The notes under the pieces were generated by a model. That model saw only the letters and a program-made list of their open reading frames with translations. It did not search any database and had not been told where the DNA came from. A stretch of DNA of 64,000 nt from Bostrychus sinensis (lineage: Eukaryota > Chordata > Actinopteri > Gobiiformes > Eleotridae): the NCBI GenBank assembly GCA_020698575.1, contig CM036243.1:35986141-36050140 (forward strand), in the 5' to 3' direction. Below, piece after piece: positions 1 to 11,115 of this stretch (position 1 is its first letter; the number at the start of each line of letters is the position of its first letter). The position numbers and the translations under genes are program-made.

Positions 1-130
1 GCCACCGACAGACCTAACACATGCAGGTCTTTGGACAGTAAGAAGGAGCTGGAGTGAACCCACTGCAACACCTTCTAGATTAGCCGTCCTTCAGAAACCA
101 GCCTCTCTATAACCCTTATGTTTCCCATAC

Positions 131-282
131 CTTATAATGACAATGATGCCATCGAAGACGTTGTAGGGGTTCCTCAGGTAGCTGAAGGAGCCAAAGGCGG
201 TGAGTTTGAGGATCATCTCCAGCGAAAACATACTGGTGAAGACGATGTTACAGATCTCCAGGACGTTCGTCAGCTCATCCGG
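131..282 (-). CDS. cacna1i: cacna1i exon: domain II S2 to start of S3
   Basis: This 152-bp exon has 50 codons plus 2 bases (AG). The acceptor follows a good polypyrimidine tract, ending ctcctgtccag. The donor is gtatgg. It encodes PDELTNVLEICNIVFTSMF (S2), SLEMILKLTAFGSFSYLRNP, and YNVFDGIIVII (start of S3). Acidic S2 and S3 residues of the voltage-sensor charge-transfer centre are present (Glu in SLEMILK and Asp in NVFDG). The next exon, which should start by completing Ser, lies before position 1. The 130 bp before this exon on the plus strand are intron with no further coding signal. Confidence 0.95.
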
Positions 283-1740
283 CTGGACAGGAGAAGGAGA
301 GAGAGACAGAATTAGGAAAAACTGAAAACTGAGTAGACAAGACAAGCGGTCAGAAGGGCAGTGTTTGATTTGTTTGAACAGAACTTTAGGCATTCAAGAG
401 TTTGGACCATAGAAAGTTAAAAAGCGATTCACTGACCTTGAATTATCAAATTTGTGTACGCCAAAAATGGGTTTTCGCTTGGTGTAAGCCCAAAGAAAAG
501 CAAGTAAATTTTATTCCATATTCATTTATTTGTGAATAAGAGAAATGCCCCTTTTTGCAGGGCGTTTCATTCTAATCATACTTGTTTTCAGCCAGCGTAT
601 GTACATTTTTACACAAGATTCTGCACCCGTTTCTACGCAACTTTGATAAATAAGGGCCACTGAGACTGCTGCAAGCAATACAACTTTGATTAGCGTGGTG
701 GCAAAGTGGTTAGCACTCTCCCCTTGCAGCAAAGAAGGTGGGGTTTGTATGTTCTTCCTGTGTCTGGGTGGGTTTCCTCCGGGTGCTCTGGTTTCTCCCA
801 TCAACCTAGAACATGCACAATAGAACCAAGCCTACCTTAACCTTAGACTTGACCTCGTAACTCCCCATGTGGCTCAATAGTTAATCCAAGTCTACTTTAG
901 AGAAATGCCAACTTCTTAACCAAAGAAGTTGTAAAAGTGTAAAAGTGTGTGATGAAATTAGCTCTCGTTCACACCTCCAGTATTTAGTCACTTGTCGAAG
1001 TGAAGTTTGGCAAGAACAATTGTTGCCATGTTACAGAAATATCAATTTAGTGACACAATTATATGAGGCATTATAATGTTTCAGAAGTAAAGCTTGGATA
1101 GACAGAAGAGAAAGAAAGTCAGAGTCAAGCTGCTCCCTTTTCTTCAATGGCTGACTATAGCTGTGAGTAATTTGGCGTGTACATTTTTACACTGGATGTC
1201 CTCCCTAAGGCCCTAACCCTCTCCAGTTTTCAGGGCTTGGGACTAGTACAAAGGTGACCTTGAGGCTAAAGTTTCCCAAAGCTTGGACAAGCAAAATATT
1301 GAGGTAAATGGAAAATACAAATTGTTAAAAAGAGAAGACAGTGCCTATAACCTTCTGTCAGTTTTTATAGTGGTTGTACTCATCTTTACCAACAATCGTC
1401 AGTGGAATCCACCGCAAAATACAAACCTATCTTACAGAAGAAACTCTATACAGCTATGACGGAGCAGAAGAAGCATTCATCTACAAGTCCACTAGTTGTT
1501 TTTTTTACCATTTAAACTGCATTTAAGAGGACCACAGAGGCCAGGCTCATGCAGCCAGTTCTGCAGTTATTTTACCAAACTGCTAATCCTGAGTTATCCA
1601 CAACATCATTGGCTTTAAGTAAGGCATCTAGCATGGTGTGGCCCCATTTCTAGACTCAAAAACTGGAATATATATTTTTTCTCAGATATTAAGGTGCATT
1701 TGAACTTAGAGAGCAACAGAAAACGCTTTCAAAATCTCAA
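283..1740. other. Intron with SINE-like fragment
   Basis: This is intronic sequence between the IIS1 and IIS2 exons. Positions about 695-830 match a very common teleost interspersed repeat: ggtggcaaagtggttagca followed by gtgggtttcctccgggtgct. It has a tRNA-like head but is degraded. Positions about 1190-1255 carry another short SINE-like piece (ctggatgtcctccctaagg...gggcttgggactagtacaa). I see nothing else. Confidence 0.5.
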
Positions 1741-1744
1741 CTTT

Positions 1745-2190
1745 CAGATCAACGGTGAGAACAGATAAAAAATGTTCTCAGCAGCTGTACCTCTTGAGAA
1801 AGCTTAGCGTTGGGGTCAGCCCACAGATTATAGAAGTTGGTTATAAATCCATTGTTGAAAGTGTTTTCACTTTTTACCTCACTGCATGGTACAATCACAT
1901 GACCTACAGGCCAATGAACAAATTTAATAAAACTGTAGGACCAGCTGTACAGAGAGAGGACGCTGAGTAAAGCCAGAGGTATTGTGTCAGACAGCTCCCA
2001 TCCTCTGTATACTCAGTTTGAGCTCTTACTCTGGTAAGAAATTTATAGATCCTCTGGCAACAAAAGCTGTTTTTAAAAACTCATTTGTCCCATGTGCTGT
2101 GGACTTTTTGAATGCAGCTGGAATCTGACACGAGAGCCGCAGAAATGGACAATGTTTCACAATAAACTGTGTTTTTTATAATGGATTCTA
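1745..2190 (+). pseudogene. LINE remnant, reverse transcriptase C-terminal fragment
   Basis: Translation of 1755-1970 gives QQLYLLRKLSVGVSPQIIE, then YKSIVESVFTFYLTAWY. This is the conserved post-thumb segment of non-LTR retrotransposon reverse transcriptases (pattern LYFLRKL ... FY.S.IESVLTF.I..WYG). No catalytic domain remains upstream. The frame ends at 1970, and the following sequence to about 2190 looks like the decayed ORF end and 3' UTR. The clade is not certain. It is an inactive intronic fossil on the strand opposite to cacna1i. Confidence 0.7.
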
Positions 2191-2199
2191 GATAATTTA

Positions 2200-2540
2200 T
2201 TGTCTGTTTTTCTCTTGTTTTTGTCTTGTCTTACATGTGCTGGTGAGCCAAAGAAAAATTTCAACCTTGGTTTACAATACAGCCTTTCTGTCCTAGGCGT
2301 GGATCCCTCCTTAATTTGGTTCTCCCTGAGGTTTCTTTTTGTCCCATGGCAGTTTTTTTCTTTTATGGACCTTGAGTCTAACAATAAACAAACTAACTAA
2401 CTTTCCCTTATCAAGAGGGACGTTCAGGGACTTTCCTGTTTGTTTGTTTGTTTGGTGACGCCTACTTCTGTAAAGCTCTTTGAGGCGACTGTTGCTCTGA
2501 TATTGGACTATATTAAAATTAAATTGAAAACCATTCGAGA
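2200..2540 (+). repeat. Divergent copy of a teleost repeat tail
   Basis: The order ggcgtggatccctcc, gaggtttctttttgtccca, then gtaaagctctttgaggcgactgttgctctgatattggactat follows the better-preserved repeats at 4480-4970 and 54885-55100, with lower identity. It is probably an old SINE or LINE 3' end of the same superfamily. It includes a short (tttg)n stretch. Confidence 0.5.
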
Positions 2541-2863
2541 ATATGATTTGCAGTAAAAGTTTGTTAAGTCTCAGCCAAATAAAGGTGTGAAAGTGCTGTC
2601 TGTCCATTACGGAGGCTATTGTTAATTTACAGACTCTGATAGAATTAGCTCTTGTTTGCGCGCTGTGAGCACTCAGTCACTTAGGCTCGTTAGCAGAATG
2701 AAGTTTGGCAGGAACAATTGGCCGCATTTATTTTTTTGCTTCACCACATCTATATTTGAATCAATTCCTCATTTGTACAATCTATCAGCCTTCTCTGCCT
2801 CTAACTCAGCCACACATCTACAGTCATTACTACTTCCACCAACTTTTCTGACATTTTATACTG

Positions 2864-2896
<33 letters not shown>
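2864..2896 (+). repeat. Poly-A tract (33 bp)
   Basis: An uninterrupted run of 33 A follows ctg. It could be the tail of a retroposed fragment, but no duplicated target site is obvious beside it. A short (GT)n run lies nearby at about 3064-3083. Confidence 0.9.
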
Positions 2897-2898
<2 letters not shown>

Positions 2899-2899
2899 G

Positions 2900-4010
2900 A
2901 TGCTTGTCCACGTTTAGCCTTTACATTTAGGTCTGGCTCTATTTGTTGTTGGGGGATTTCAGAGTGTTTTTTTGCGGGTGCTAACAAGTGCTTAGCGGAG
3001 TGAAACACAGAAGCTAATGATGCGTCCACACACAGCGTTAGCCACGGCGCTAACAATGCGAGACGTGTGTGTGTGTGTGTGTGTGGGGGGTGTTAGGAGA
3101 CCAGCCCCTGCAGCTCTGTTACTCTGAGACTCATTACCACAGGCCTGGGAACACATCTGAGACGACTGTAGATGTTTTCAAATCAGCAGTGTTGTGTAAA
3201 ATAAAATGGCAAAGGTTTGACTGAAGATTACAGTTATAACAGAGAGAGAAATAAACACAAAAAAGCCCTCAAACTGCCTTCATTTACAGTATCTAATACA
3301 TTTATGTATGACTGTGAGGAAAAGAAAGCACTGTCATTTGAACCAAATCCTCACATGCTAATAATTTTGGCTTGAGGCGACCTCACGAAGAGTTAATGTG
3401 TGTAGAAGGTCGACTGATATGGGTTTTTCTAAGGTCGCTGTTAATACCAAGTTTTAAAATTCAGAGCAGCTGATGGTTGATAAACACTGCTGATATTTTG
3501 GACCAATGTGCAGGGCCAATTCTCTTAAATTTTCCATTTTATTAAAGAAAATCATTTAATATAGCTATTTGTTTAGTAATGCTTATTAAAACGCAAGCAC
3601 ATGTTAGAAGAACAGTGAGAATAGTTAAGAGGAGTTTTCTAAGAACACCGATAAGTCATTCTCTTTCAAACTCTGTGTATTTAGAGCGTGGGGAAAGCTA
3701 CAAAAAGCTTTTGGATTTTTGTGTTCTCTGAGGTTCTACGCCAGAGAAATGAGCAAAATATTTTTATTGCCAATTTGAGCTTTTCAGGCCGAGATAAAGC
3801 AATATTAATGTTTCCTATGAACTTCAGCGTAAGAGCCCAAACTGCTACAAGATGGTTGGGGAAGCTGGGGTCCTTCAGTCACATGGTCGCCTGAACATAT
3901 GTGCCTGACCAAAAATCATCATTAAAGTGCAAGAAACTGCCGATTGCCCATTGCATAAAAAAAGCTAAAATCTGCCCAGTACATCGGTCGACTTCGATTT
4001 TACAATAATC
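2900..4010. other. Intron without recognised features
   Basis: This is intronic AT-rich sequence. Apart from the (GT)n tract near 3064 I see no ORF with coding character, no RNA gene and no recognisable transposon ends. Confidence 0.6.
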
Positions 4011-4011
4011 C

Positions 4012-4390
4012 ATCTTCTACTGCTTATCCAGGACCAGGACGCAGGAGTTTACTTCTTTCAGCTCTTCCCGAGGCGTCTAGACCTAGGACATGCAGACATA
4101 GTCCCTCTAGCATGTCCTAGGTCTTCCCCGGAGCCTACTCTCAGTGAAACAGGAGGCAATCGGAACAGATACCCGAGCCACCTCAGCTGGCTCTACTCTG
4201 AGCTCCCACATCATGACCCAAAGCTCATGACCACAGGTGAGAGTAGGAACGCAGACTGACCAGTAAATCAAGAGCCTTCTTCACCAACGCTGCAACAATC
4301 CTCCTGTCACTTTCAAGCTCCATCCTTCCCTGACTTGTGAAAAAGACCCTGAGATACTTAAACTCCTCCACAGCACATTTTCTGACTAAT
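4012..4390 (-). mobile_element. LINE fragment, antisense to the plus strand
   Basis: The plus strand reads ctgcttatccaggaccaggacg ... agcatgtcctaggtcttcccc ... ccgagccacctcagctggctc ... catgaccacaggtgagagtaggaacg ... gagatacttaaactcctcca. This is the familiar reverse complement of the 3' half of an abundant teleost non-LTR retrotransposon. Other pieces of the family are at 25894-26170 and, shorter, about 24835-24930. It contains a 14-bp perfect inverted repeat (4080-4093 with 4110-4123). The clade name is left open. Confidence 0.65.
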
Positions 4391-4479
4391 CAAATTTGAC
4401 CATTCAGTAATCGTAAAGGCGTAAATAAGGCATGCAATCGCAATATCATACCTTTATCAAAGTTCTGAACGACCTATCT

Positions 4480-4970
4480 CTCTCCACTCACCTGTCTGGA
4501 TGAGGTCCCTGCTGCAGCCCGGATCTCCCGGACCTATCTCGCCCACTCACCTGTCTGGATGAGGCCACCTGCTGCATCCTATGGACTTCCTCAACCTACC
4601 TCACCCACTCTCGTCTGGATGAATCCTTACAGAGCTGATCTATGATCCTATAGATGAACTAAGGGACTAACTCCTAGATGCATTGCCTGTCCGTCCTGGG
4701 AGAGGATCTCTCCTTCAATATGGGCTCCATAAGGTTTCTTCTTTTTTCCCGTAGCTGGGTTTTTTAGGAGTTTTTCCTTACCGAGAAGGAGGGTCTAAGG
4801 ACAGGAGTGTCCTGGGTCTGTTTACTTTAGTGTAGTTATTGTTTGTGCTGATTGTGTGTTAAGTCTGATTGTGTGTTTATGTTTGATCAACTGTTTGTGA
4901 AGCCCTTTGAGGCGACTTTTGTTGTGATATTGGGCTTTACAAATAAATCTGAATTGAATTGAATTGAATT
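4480..4970 (+). mobile_element. Dispersed teleost repeat ending in (GAATT)n
   Basis: The sequence includes three imperfect copies of ctcacctgtctggatgag at about 4490-4625. It then runs tttttaggagtttttcctta, gaaggagggtctaaggacagg, and ends gatattgggctttacaaataaat followed by (gaatt)n. A second copy of the last 230 bp is at 54885-55100, an antisense piece at about 63730-63800, and a divergent one at 2200-2540. The ending looks like a SINE/LINE 3' end primed by a short tandem repeat. Confidence 0.7.
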
Positions 4971-4979
4971 TAGTTGCAT

Positions 4980-5655
4980 TAAATGTTATCCAAGTCATTT
5001 CTCACCGTGCTGTACAAACATAATGACAGTGCTGTTGTTGCCATAGCAAAAGAATCTCTTTCAAATTAAACCCAAGAAACAGCTGCTTCTCTCATAACAA
5101 AGAAAAGCTCGTCATGATGCAACCACAGCATACTTGCACCAAAACGTGGGTGGACTAATGCTACCTGCAGCTGCTACCATGGCTTTTCTATGCATTTACC
5201 AAAATAGTTAGACAGACAGACAGACAGGGACCAGTTGGAATCCCTACTGCACTGAATCCTGGGATACCACTGTTCTCGCACATGTACATGGCTGAACAGG
5301 CTGCAGAGACACTCGCAGCAGTTTTCTCTCCATTAAAGAAACCAAATCTCCATGTGTGTTTGTATTTTTAGCCCTCGCCCACCACGGCAGCGGCGGTGCT
5401 GAGGGGGCGACAGAGAGGGGAATATAGATAGAAAGACAAAGCACTGCGATTGGGAGGATTTTTCCGAAGACAAGAAGACCACGCATGGTTGCTCAGCTGT
5501 AGCCTCCGGGCCTCTTTTTGCTGTGAGAAAAAGGGGAATATTATGGGGATATTTGGATAAATAGTGAGTTTATAAAGGTGTGGGGGAGGTTTACTGATGA
5601 GAGTGCGACAAACGGGCTTGGCTCATGTCCCTAAAGGTGCGCTCTGACAGCGGGA
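4980..5655. other. Intron without recognised features
   Basis: This is intronic sequence just downstream (in gene sense) of the IIS1 exon. A short (gaca)n run lies at about 5211-5226. I see nothing else. Confidence 0.55.
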
Positions 5656-5663
5656 CCTCGTAC

Positions 5664-5971
5664 CTGCTCGTGGTGCTCGATGCCCATGCTGATGGTGTTG
5701 ATGAGGATGGCGATCATGATGCCTCTGTTGAAGTACTTGCTCTCCACGATGGCCCACAGCTTCATCCTGGTGTCGTGCCACAGATCCTTACAGCTGCGCT
5801 TCTTCGGACTACATGTCCCATGATCCCCCGCTCCCTCCTGGCCCTCCTCCGTCGCATCCTTTTGCTCTGGTTTGGGCCCCGCTCCGTCACTGAGGGCCAG
5901 GGCCTTGGAGCACTGAGGGCAGGGGTCGGAGTCAGCGCTGTCCGGTTTGTTACGGTGAGGACAGGGGAGAG
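5664..5971 (-). CDS. cacna1i: cacna1i exon: distal I-II linker and domain II S1
   Basis: This 308-bp exon has 2 bases plus 102 codons, phase 0 at its end. The acceptor is gttgttttccag and the donor gtacga. The first part is a polar linker with a paired-cysteine motif (PCPHRN...PCPQCSK), then Gln/Glu-rich sequence. It continues into LWHDTRMKLWAIVESKYFNR, the conserved entry to IIS1, and IIS1 itself (GIMIAILINTISMGIEHHEQ). The combined linker from both exons looks somewhat shorter than mammalian Cav3.3, which is uncertain without an alignment. It splices in phase 0 to PDELTN of the next exon. Confidence 0.94.
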
Positions 5972-5979
5972 CTGGAAAA

Positions 5980-6850
5980 CAACAAACAGGAGAGTTAGTT
6001 TTAAAAATAACATTCATACATCAGAACAGTCCCCAGACTTGAGTTTGTTTTTAATCAGACCAAGCGGGGCAGGTGTGAAGACACCTAAGACGAATTAAGA
6101 CCAACTAACTCTCTAATAAAACTGCAAGCAGTGATAAAGGGCCCTTGCACTCCCTGAGACCACTGAAGGGCATGCTTCAGTGGGAGGGCTGCATTACCAA
6201 CTTCATCTCAGTCTGAAGTATACTGTGTACTAAGACTAATTACTTTTTTGACCTTCTATTGACTTTATTTATAAGTTTTGGGGCATGGCTTTGCTAATAC
6301 TGTAATAGAAAGGGTTTGTTCCCTTTTGCCTTTTTTGTTCAGCATCACGGGTGTGTGTACCAAATTTTATTTGTCCAGGACAAATACAATTTTTTTTTTG
6401 CTCCAATTTACTTGGCCGCCTCATTAAGAACACATCACGACCTTTTCACTCAGCTTTCAACAACATTTCATCCCATCATGTCCAGAGGACTCAGACAGAG
6501 TTTTGAGCCTGGTGCATTAAAACCCTAGAATGAGTTTGTTAAAGTATGAGGGATAGTCCCCATTGACTCCCATAGGTATAATGTTATTTGATTATTCAGG
6601 GGTCACCATTGAGCCATTTTGCAATGCTGTTTTCTGCAAACCTTATGTAAATTACATGTTCACTGAGCTTAAATTTTGTGCAAAATTTTGTGTGTTTTTG
6701 TGCATATTGGGAAATATATACAGTTACAGTGGGGCTCTTGCACTTTTGTGCTTGGGGCCTAATGACACAGAGAAACAGAGAGCTGCTGCAGCAGAATGAG
6801 TCTGCTGTACTTTTAACCATACAGATATTGCATTTGCTGATATTGCTACA
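5980..6850. other. Intron without recognised features
   Basis: This is the intron between the two I-II linker exons. It contains short ORFs on both strands with no recognisable domains and no clear repeat boundaries. Confidence 0.55.
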
Positions 6851-7592
6851 CAGTGTTGGGTTAGTTACTCAAAAAAAGTTACTAGTTACAGATTACTAGT
6901 TACTCTTTTAAAAAGTAATATATTACTTTACTTAGTTACTGACTCAAAGTAACTTAGTTACTTTATTTTTGGATTACTTCCTAACAGGAAGCCTAAATGA
7001 ACCCAATTCTAAACAGAAGAAGCCTATAGCCTCACTGTTGCCCTGACAGCTCTGTTATTACATTGTTATTACAGGCGTTCAAGCAGAATTTTCTTTAGCT
7101 GATTTCATTTCAGCAGCAGTGCAGCCTGACACAGCAAATACTGCCCTTTAAGTTCTCCTGCCTCTGCTCCTGTGCAGCGTTCAAGTCCTGTGGACACAGT
7201 TTTATTTCACTACATTGACGCTAAAATGCACTTGTTGTTAGCGCCAAAGCGGTTCCCGCTGACAGCAGCAGCTGCGCCCGACGCACGCGGAGAGGGATCA
7301 GCGTGGACAGGACGAGTGGCTGCTGTGCACATAAAGAGGAGCAGAGAAGGGAACGGATGAAAAAAAGTAGGAAACGTATCAGCGCTATTCGTTTAATGCA
7401 TTTTCATTCCATGTCCTTGCAGTAAACTGCAGGTAAATGAAACTGACTGCAGTGACTGTAACGTGAGTAACTACTTGGGTATTTTGTTAGTAACTGTAAT
7501 ATTATTACTGGTGACTCAAAAGTAACGCGTTACCCGCTGCGTTACTGACGATTGTAATTTCGTTACTTTGTAATGCGTTACTCCCAACACTG
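6851..7592. mobile_element. Non-autonomous hAT-type element (MITE)
   Basis: This 742-bp element has terminal inverted repeats. The left end starts CAGTGTTGGGTTAGTTACT and the right end finishes ATGCGTTACTCCCAACACTG. Subterminal sequence is rich in GTTACT / AGTAAC words. Flanks are ttgctaca (6843-6850) and ttgctcta (7593-7600), an 8-bp duplication with two mismatches, as expected for an aged hAT insertion. It encodes no transposase. It lies in the intron about 200 bp from the proximal linker exon. Confidence 0.85.
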
Positions 7593-7776
7593 TTGCTCTA
7601 ACAACAATTACACGATATATTGTGCAGCTTTACCTACGAGCTAGACCTCGGTCCAGACTGAGACCATCTCTTTTTGTCGAACCAAAGACCTTTCACACCG
7701 GAGGATTTGGTAGGAACCCAACAGGAAAGTCTGGCCCAAACAGCGCGGGTGTTAAAGCCCTCTGATATTTACTCAC

Positions 7777-8116
7777 CGTGTCTGGACTGCGGCCTCTTCT
7801 CTTGGCCCCCTCTGCCGTTCGCTCTCCTCTCCCTCTTGTCCTCCGCCGCTCGGCCTCGGCCCACTCCTCTGAAGCCTCGCGGTTTTCCCCTCAGCGTGTA
7901 GAAGAAGTTGACCGTCTGCCTCCTGAACTTCCTCAGCACGTGGCAGAGCAGCTGGAAGAGCTCCTCGTAGCAGTCGCCGGGCTCCGAGGCCAGCGTGGAC
8001 ATGGACGAGCAGCGGGCCCTCTGCTCCTGCATCAGCTGGTGCTCCCGCTGCTTGGTCTCCGAGAACTGCGTGGCGATGACCACCAGGCACAGGTTGATCA
8101 TGAAGAACGAGCCCAC
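7777..8116 (-). CDS. cacna1i: cacna1i exon: end of IS6 and proximal I-II linker (gating brake)
   Basis: This 340-bp exon has 113 codons plus one base (G), ending at donor gtgagt. The acceptor is gtcgtcctcag. It opens VGSFFMINLCLVVIATQF, the end of IS6, followed by SETKQREHQLM. Then come EPGDCYEELFQLLCHVLRKF and a basic tail, the region that in Cav3 channels forms the helix-loop-helix gating brake. The last third is rich in Arg, Gly and Lys (for example RGVGRGRAAEDKRERR) and looks low-complexity, as I-II linkers do. The trailing G joins CT of the next exon to make Ala. The sequence is GC-rich against an AT-rich intron background. Confidence 0.94.
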
Positions 8117-8264
8117 CTGAGGACGACAGTGCATTTAGAACAGTGGGTTCTTAAACTGTGGTACGGGTCCCGCTGGTGGTACGCAGGGCAGGCTTCTTCT
8201 GGTGATGCTCAGGAGTCTTGTTTTTTACCTGCAATGGTTAGATTTGGAGTTTAGACCACTGCTT

Positions 8265-9105
8265 AGCCTTGGGTCAGTCTTTGATTAGTCCTGGTTTAGA
8301 CCGGACTAAAACAAAGACTAATCCTTGTGTATCATTTAGTTTTTGTTTAGTCATGGTTTAGACCTGGTTCAGCCCTAGTTTTGTCCTGGTGTAGTCCTAG
8401 TTTATACCTGGTTTAGTCCTAGTCCTGGTTTACTCCTGTTAAGTCTTGGTTTAGACCTGGTTTGATCCAGGTTTTGTCCTGGTTTAGACCTGGTTTAGTC
8501 TGGGTTTAGTCCTAGTTTAGTGCTAATTTCTTTCCAGTTTAGTTCAGTTCAGTTTGATCCTCGTTTACTCCTGGATTATTCTTAATTTGGTCCTACTTTG
8601 GACCTGAATTAGTCCTGTTTAGACCTGGTTTTGTACTACTCCTGGTTTACTCCTGTTAAGTCTTGGTTTAACCTGATTTAGTCTCCGTTTGGTGCTAGTT
8701 TAGCCCTTCTTTGTTCTGGTTTAGTCCTAAGTTATTCCTGAATTAGTCCTAGTTTGGTTTAGTCCTGGTTTAGTCTTGATTTGGTCTAGGTTTGGTTGTT
8801 GTTTAGACCTGGGTTAGTCATGGTTTAGTCCTGGTTTAGTCCTGGTTTAGTGTTAGTTTCTTTTCAGTTGGATCCTGGTTTAGTTTTGGATTAGTCCTGG
8901 TTTTCACCCATTACATCTTGGTTTAGACCCTATTTAGTCTCGGTTTGTTCCTAGTTTAGCCCTTCTTTTGTCCTGGTTTAGTCCTGGGTTATTCCTGAAT
9001 TAGTCCTAGTTTGGTCTTGGTTTAGTCCTGGTTTGCTTCTGTCAAGTCTTTTAAAAAAAAACCTGATATAGTCCTGGATTAATTCTGGTTTAGTTTTGAT
9101 TTAAT
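8265..9105 (-). repeat. 12-bp tandem array A (GGTTTAGTCCTG orientation)
   Basis: About 840 bp of degenerate 12-bp repeats read tggtttagtcctggtttag on the plus strand, with variants such as tttagacctgg, ttagtcctagt and ttagtcttgg. It is one of five arrays of the same unit in this intron. It starts about 150 bp upstream, in gene sense, of the acceptor of the 7777-8116 exon. There the pre-mRNA would carry CCAGGACUAAACC units. About 8139-8185, between exon and array, resembles a hAT-type end (cagtgggttcttaaactgtgg). Confidence 0.9.
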
Positions 9106-9109
9106 TAAA

Positions 9110-9780
9110 AGATGGGCTGTTTTTTAGCCCATTACAGATGGTATCATGAGAGCCAAATACTTTTTGGTTGTACTTGTTAATAAAAGCAGTATAAATGTGA
9201 CAATTTTTCTGCGTTTTGGAAGGGCATCTAACATAAAAACCTATGACAAATCAATCTGTGACTCACTGCACGCTTGAAGGCAGATATTTTGCTGTAGTTT
9301 GGCTGCAACTTCCAGGCAGGAACGACGAGGAAGATGTTTACTTTCACTTATCAAAATATGAAATGTAATCGCCTACGGTAGCCCTGCAGGGACATGTTGC
9401 TGTCTATAAAAAACACAGTGGAAAAAAGTGACAGATTTAACAGGGCAAAGCTTAAAAATGAATAAATAAAACGTGTCACTGTAAAGGGCAAAACATGAGT
9501 TGACAACAGACCCGCAAGCAAAACATCCTTATCATTTTCACTACAGGCGCATGTTTTTTTAAATGTTGTATTCAGAAGTTTTTAAAAGTTCAAACCCCAT
9601 CACATCTGAAATTCAGGAGGAGTCAAGAGAGCTGCGAGAGGAAGAGATGCCCCTGAATTTATTTGACAACTGTGAAGAGAAATTTTTGCATGTCGTCAGT
9701 TCTCATTTGACATTGGTTTCTGTGTAAAAGCGCAGGTCAAGTCCGCGCGTTTAACTGTGGACAAGAATATATATTTTGTG
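9110..9780. other. Intron between array A and the dispersed repeat
   Basis: This is unique-looking intronic sequence. About 9215-9265 (gaagggcatctaacataaaaacc) is a short fragment of a common fish SINE-like repeat. I see nothing else. Confidence 0.5.
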
Positions 9781-9959
9781 ACTCTTGAATTTTGAAAGCA
9801 TACGGTTGACTTTCTTTGCTTTAGAAATATCTGAGCAGAAGGGAGGCGTCTGGGGTGGAAGTCCAAGTCCATGCGGCGGTCGAGGAGAGGCGCTGATCGA
9901 TCGTGGACGGGAAAGGATGATGACCTGCTCCTGCTCTGAATCTGAAACACAGGCGACGA

Positions 9960-10375
9960 CGCTGGCCTCCTTCAGACTCTGTGACTTCAGTGTTGCAAAA
10001 AGACACGTGAAGCCCCGCCCACTCCAGGAAGCACTGGCCAATCAACAACAAGCCCTCTTCATCCAGTCTGCTCTCATTCATTTATCTAAAAAAACAGTGT
10101 ACTGTGCTCTGTTTCCACTGATTCCGCAAAGATATTTTTCATTTTGGAGTAAAATGGCATCATACGGAAGTTTAAGGAAACAAACAGCTTTTTTTCTCCC
10201 TTTGTTTCTGTTCAAAAGAGGACTAACTGGTCTCTTCAGCTGTTTTTTTTTTAGTAGAGTACTTATTAAAAACATTTTCTTTTAGTCACATAATGTTTTT
10301 AAAGGCTGTAAGATGTGCTGCTGTTCAAGAGGAATATGAATAAAAGCAGAGAATAGAGCCTTAGTTTGTATCTAG
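9960..10375 (+). mobile_element. Dispersed repeat R, copy 1
   Basis: This shares long runs with 16490-16850 and, reversed, with 51380-51790. The shared runs include cccactccaggaagcactg, ccagtctgctctcattcat, ctctgtttccactg and aaaatggcatcata, and, in the two plus-strand copies, atgtttttaaaggctgtaa. The family is not identified and no coding capacity is evident. This copy lies between arrays A and B, which have opposite orientation. Confidence 0.8.
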
Positions 10376-10390
10376 TCAGCAAAAACAACT

Positions 10391-11115
10391 CAACCAGGAC
10401 TAAACCAGGACTAAACCATGGCTAAACATGGACTAAACCAAAGGATAAACCAGAGACTAAAACAAAGACTAAGTTAGGGCTAAACAAGGACTAAACCAGG
10501 GCTAAACCTGGACTAAAAAGAACTAAACCAGGACTAAACTAGGACTAAATTAAGTTTAAACCAGGACTAAACCAGGACTAAACTAGGACTAAATTAAGGT
10601 TAAACCAGGACTAAACCAGGACTAAACTAGGACTCAACAAGAGCTAAACCTGAACTAAATTAGTGTTAAAACAGGACTAAACTAGGACTAAAAAAGAGCT
10701 AAATCAGGACTAAATTAAGGTTAAACCAGGACTAAGCCAAGACTAAATTAAGGTTAAACCAGGACTAAACCAGGACTAAACTAGGACTAAACAAGAGCTA
10801 AACCTGAACTAAATTAGTGTTAAAACAGGACTAAACTAGGACTAAACAAGTGCTAAACCAGGACTAAAAAGAACTGAACCAGGACTAAACTAGGACTAAA
10901 AAAGAGCTAAATCAGGACTAAATTAAGGTTAAACCAGGACTAAACCAGGACTAAATTAAGGTTAAACCAGGACTAAACCAGGACTAAACCAGGACTAAAC
11001 TAGGACTAAACAAGAGCTAAACCAGGACTAAATTAAGGTTAAACCAGGACTAAACCAGGACTAAACCATGACTAAACAAGAGCTAAACCAGGACTAAATT
11101 AGGGCTAAACCAGGA
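10391..11115 (+). repeat. 12-bp tandem array B (CCAGGACTAAAC orientation)
   Basis: About 725 bp of 12-bp units read aaccaggactaaaccagg. Variants such as aaattaaggtt, caagagctaaa and aaaagaact recur in blocks and suggest a higher-order pattern. It has the opposite orientation to array A, with repeat R copy 1 between them. Confidence 0.92.

Noticed and set aside
7778..8254. 158-codon plus-strand ORF
   Set aside because: It is the antisense of the GC-rich cacna1i exon 7777-8116. The minus-strand frame has clear channel homology and splice sites.
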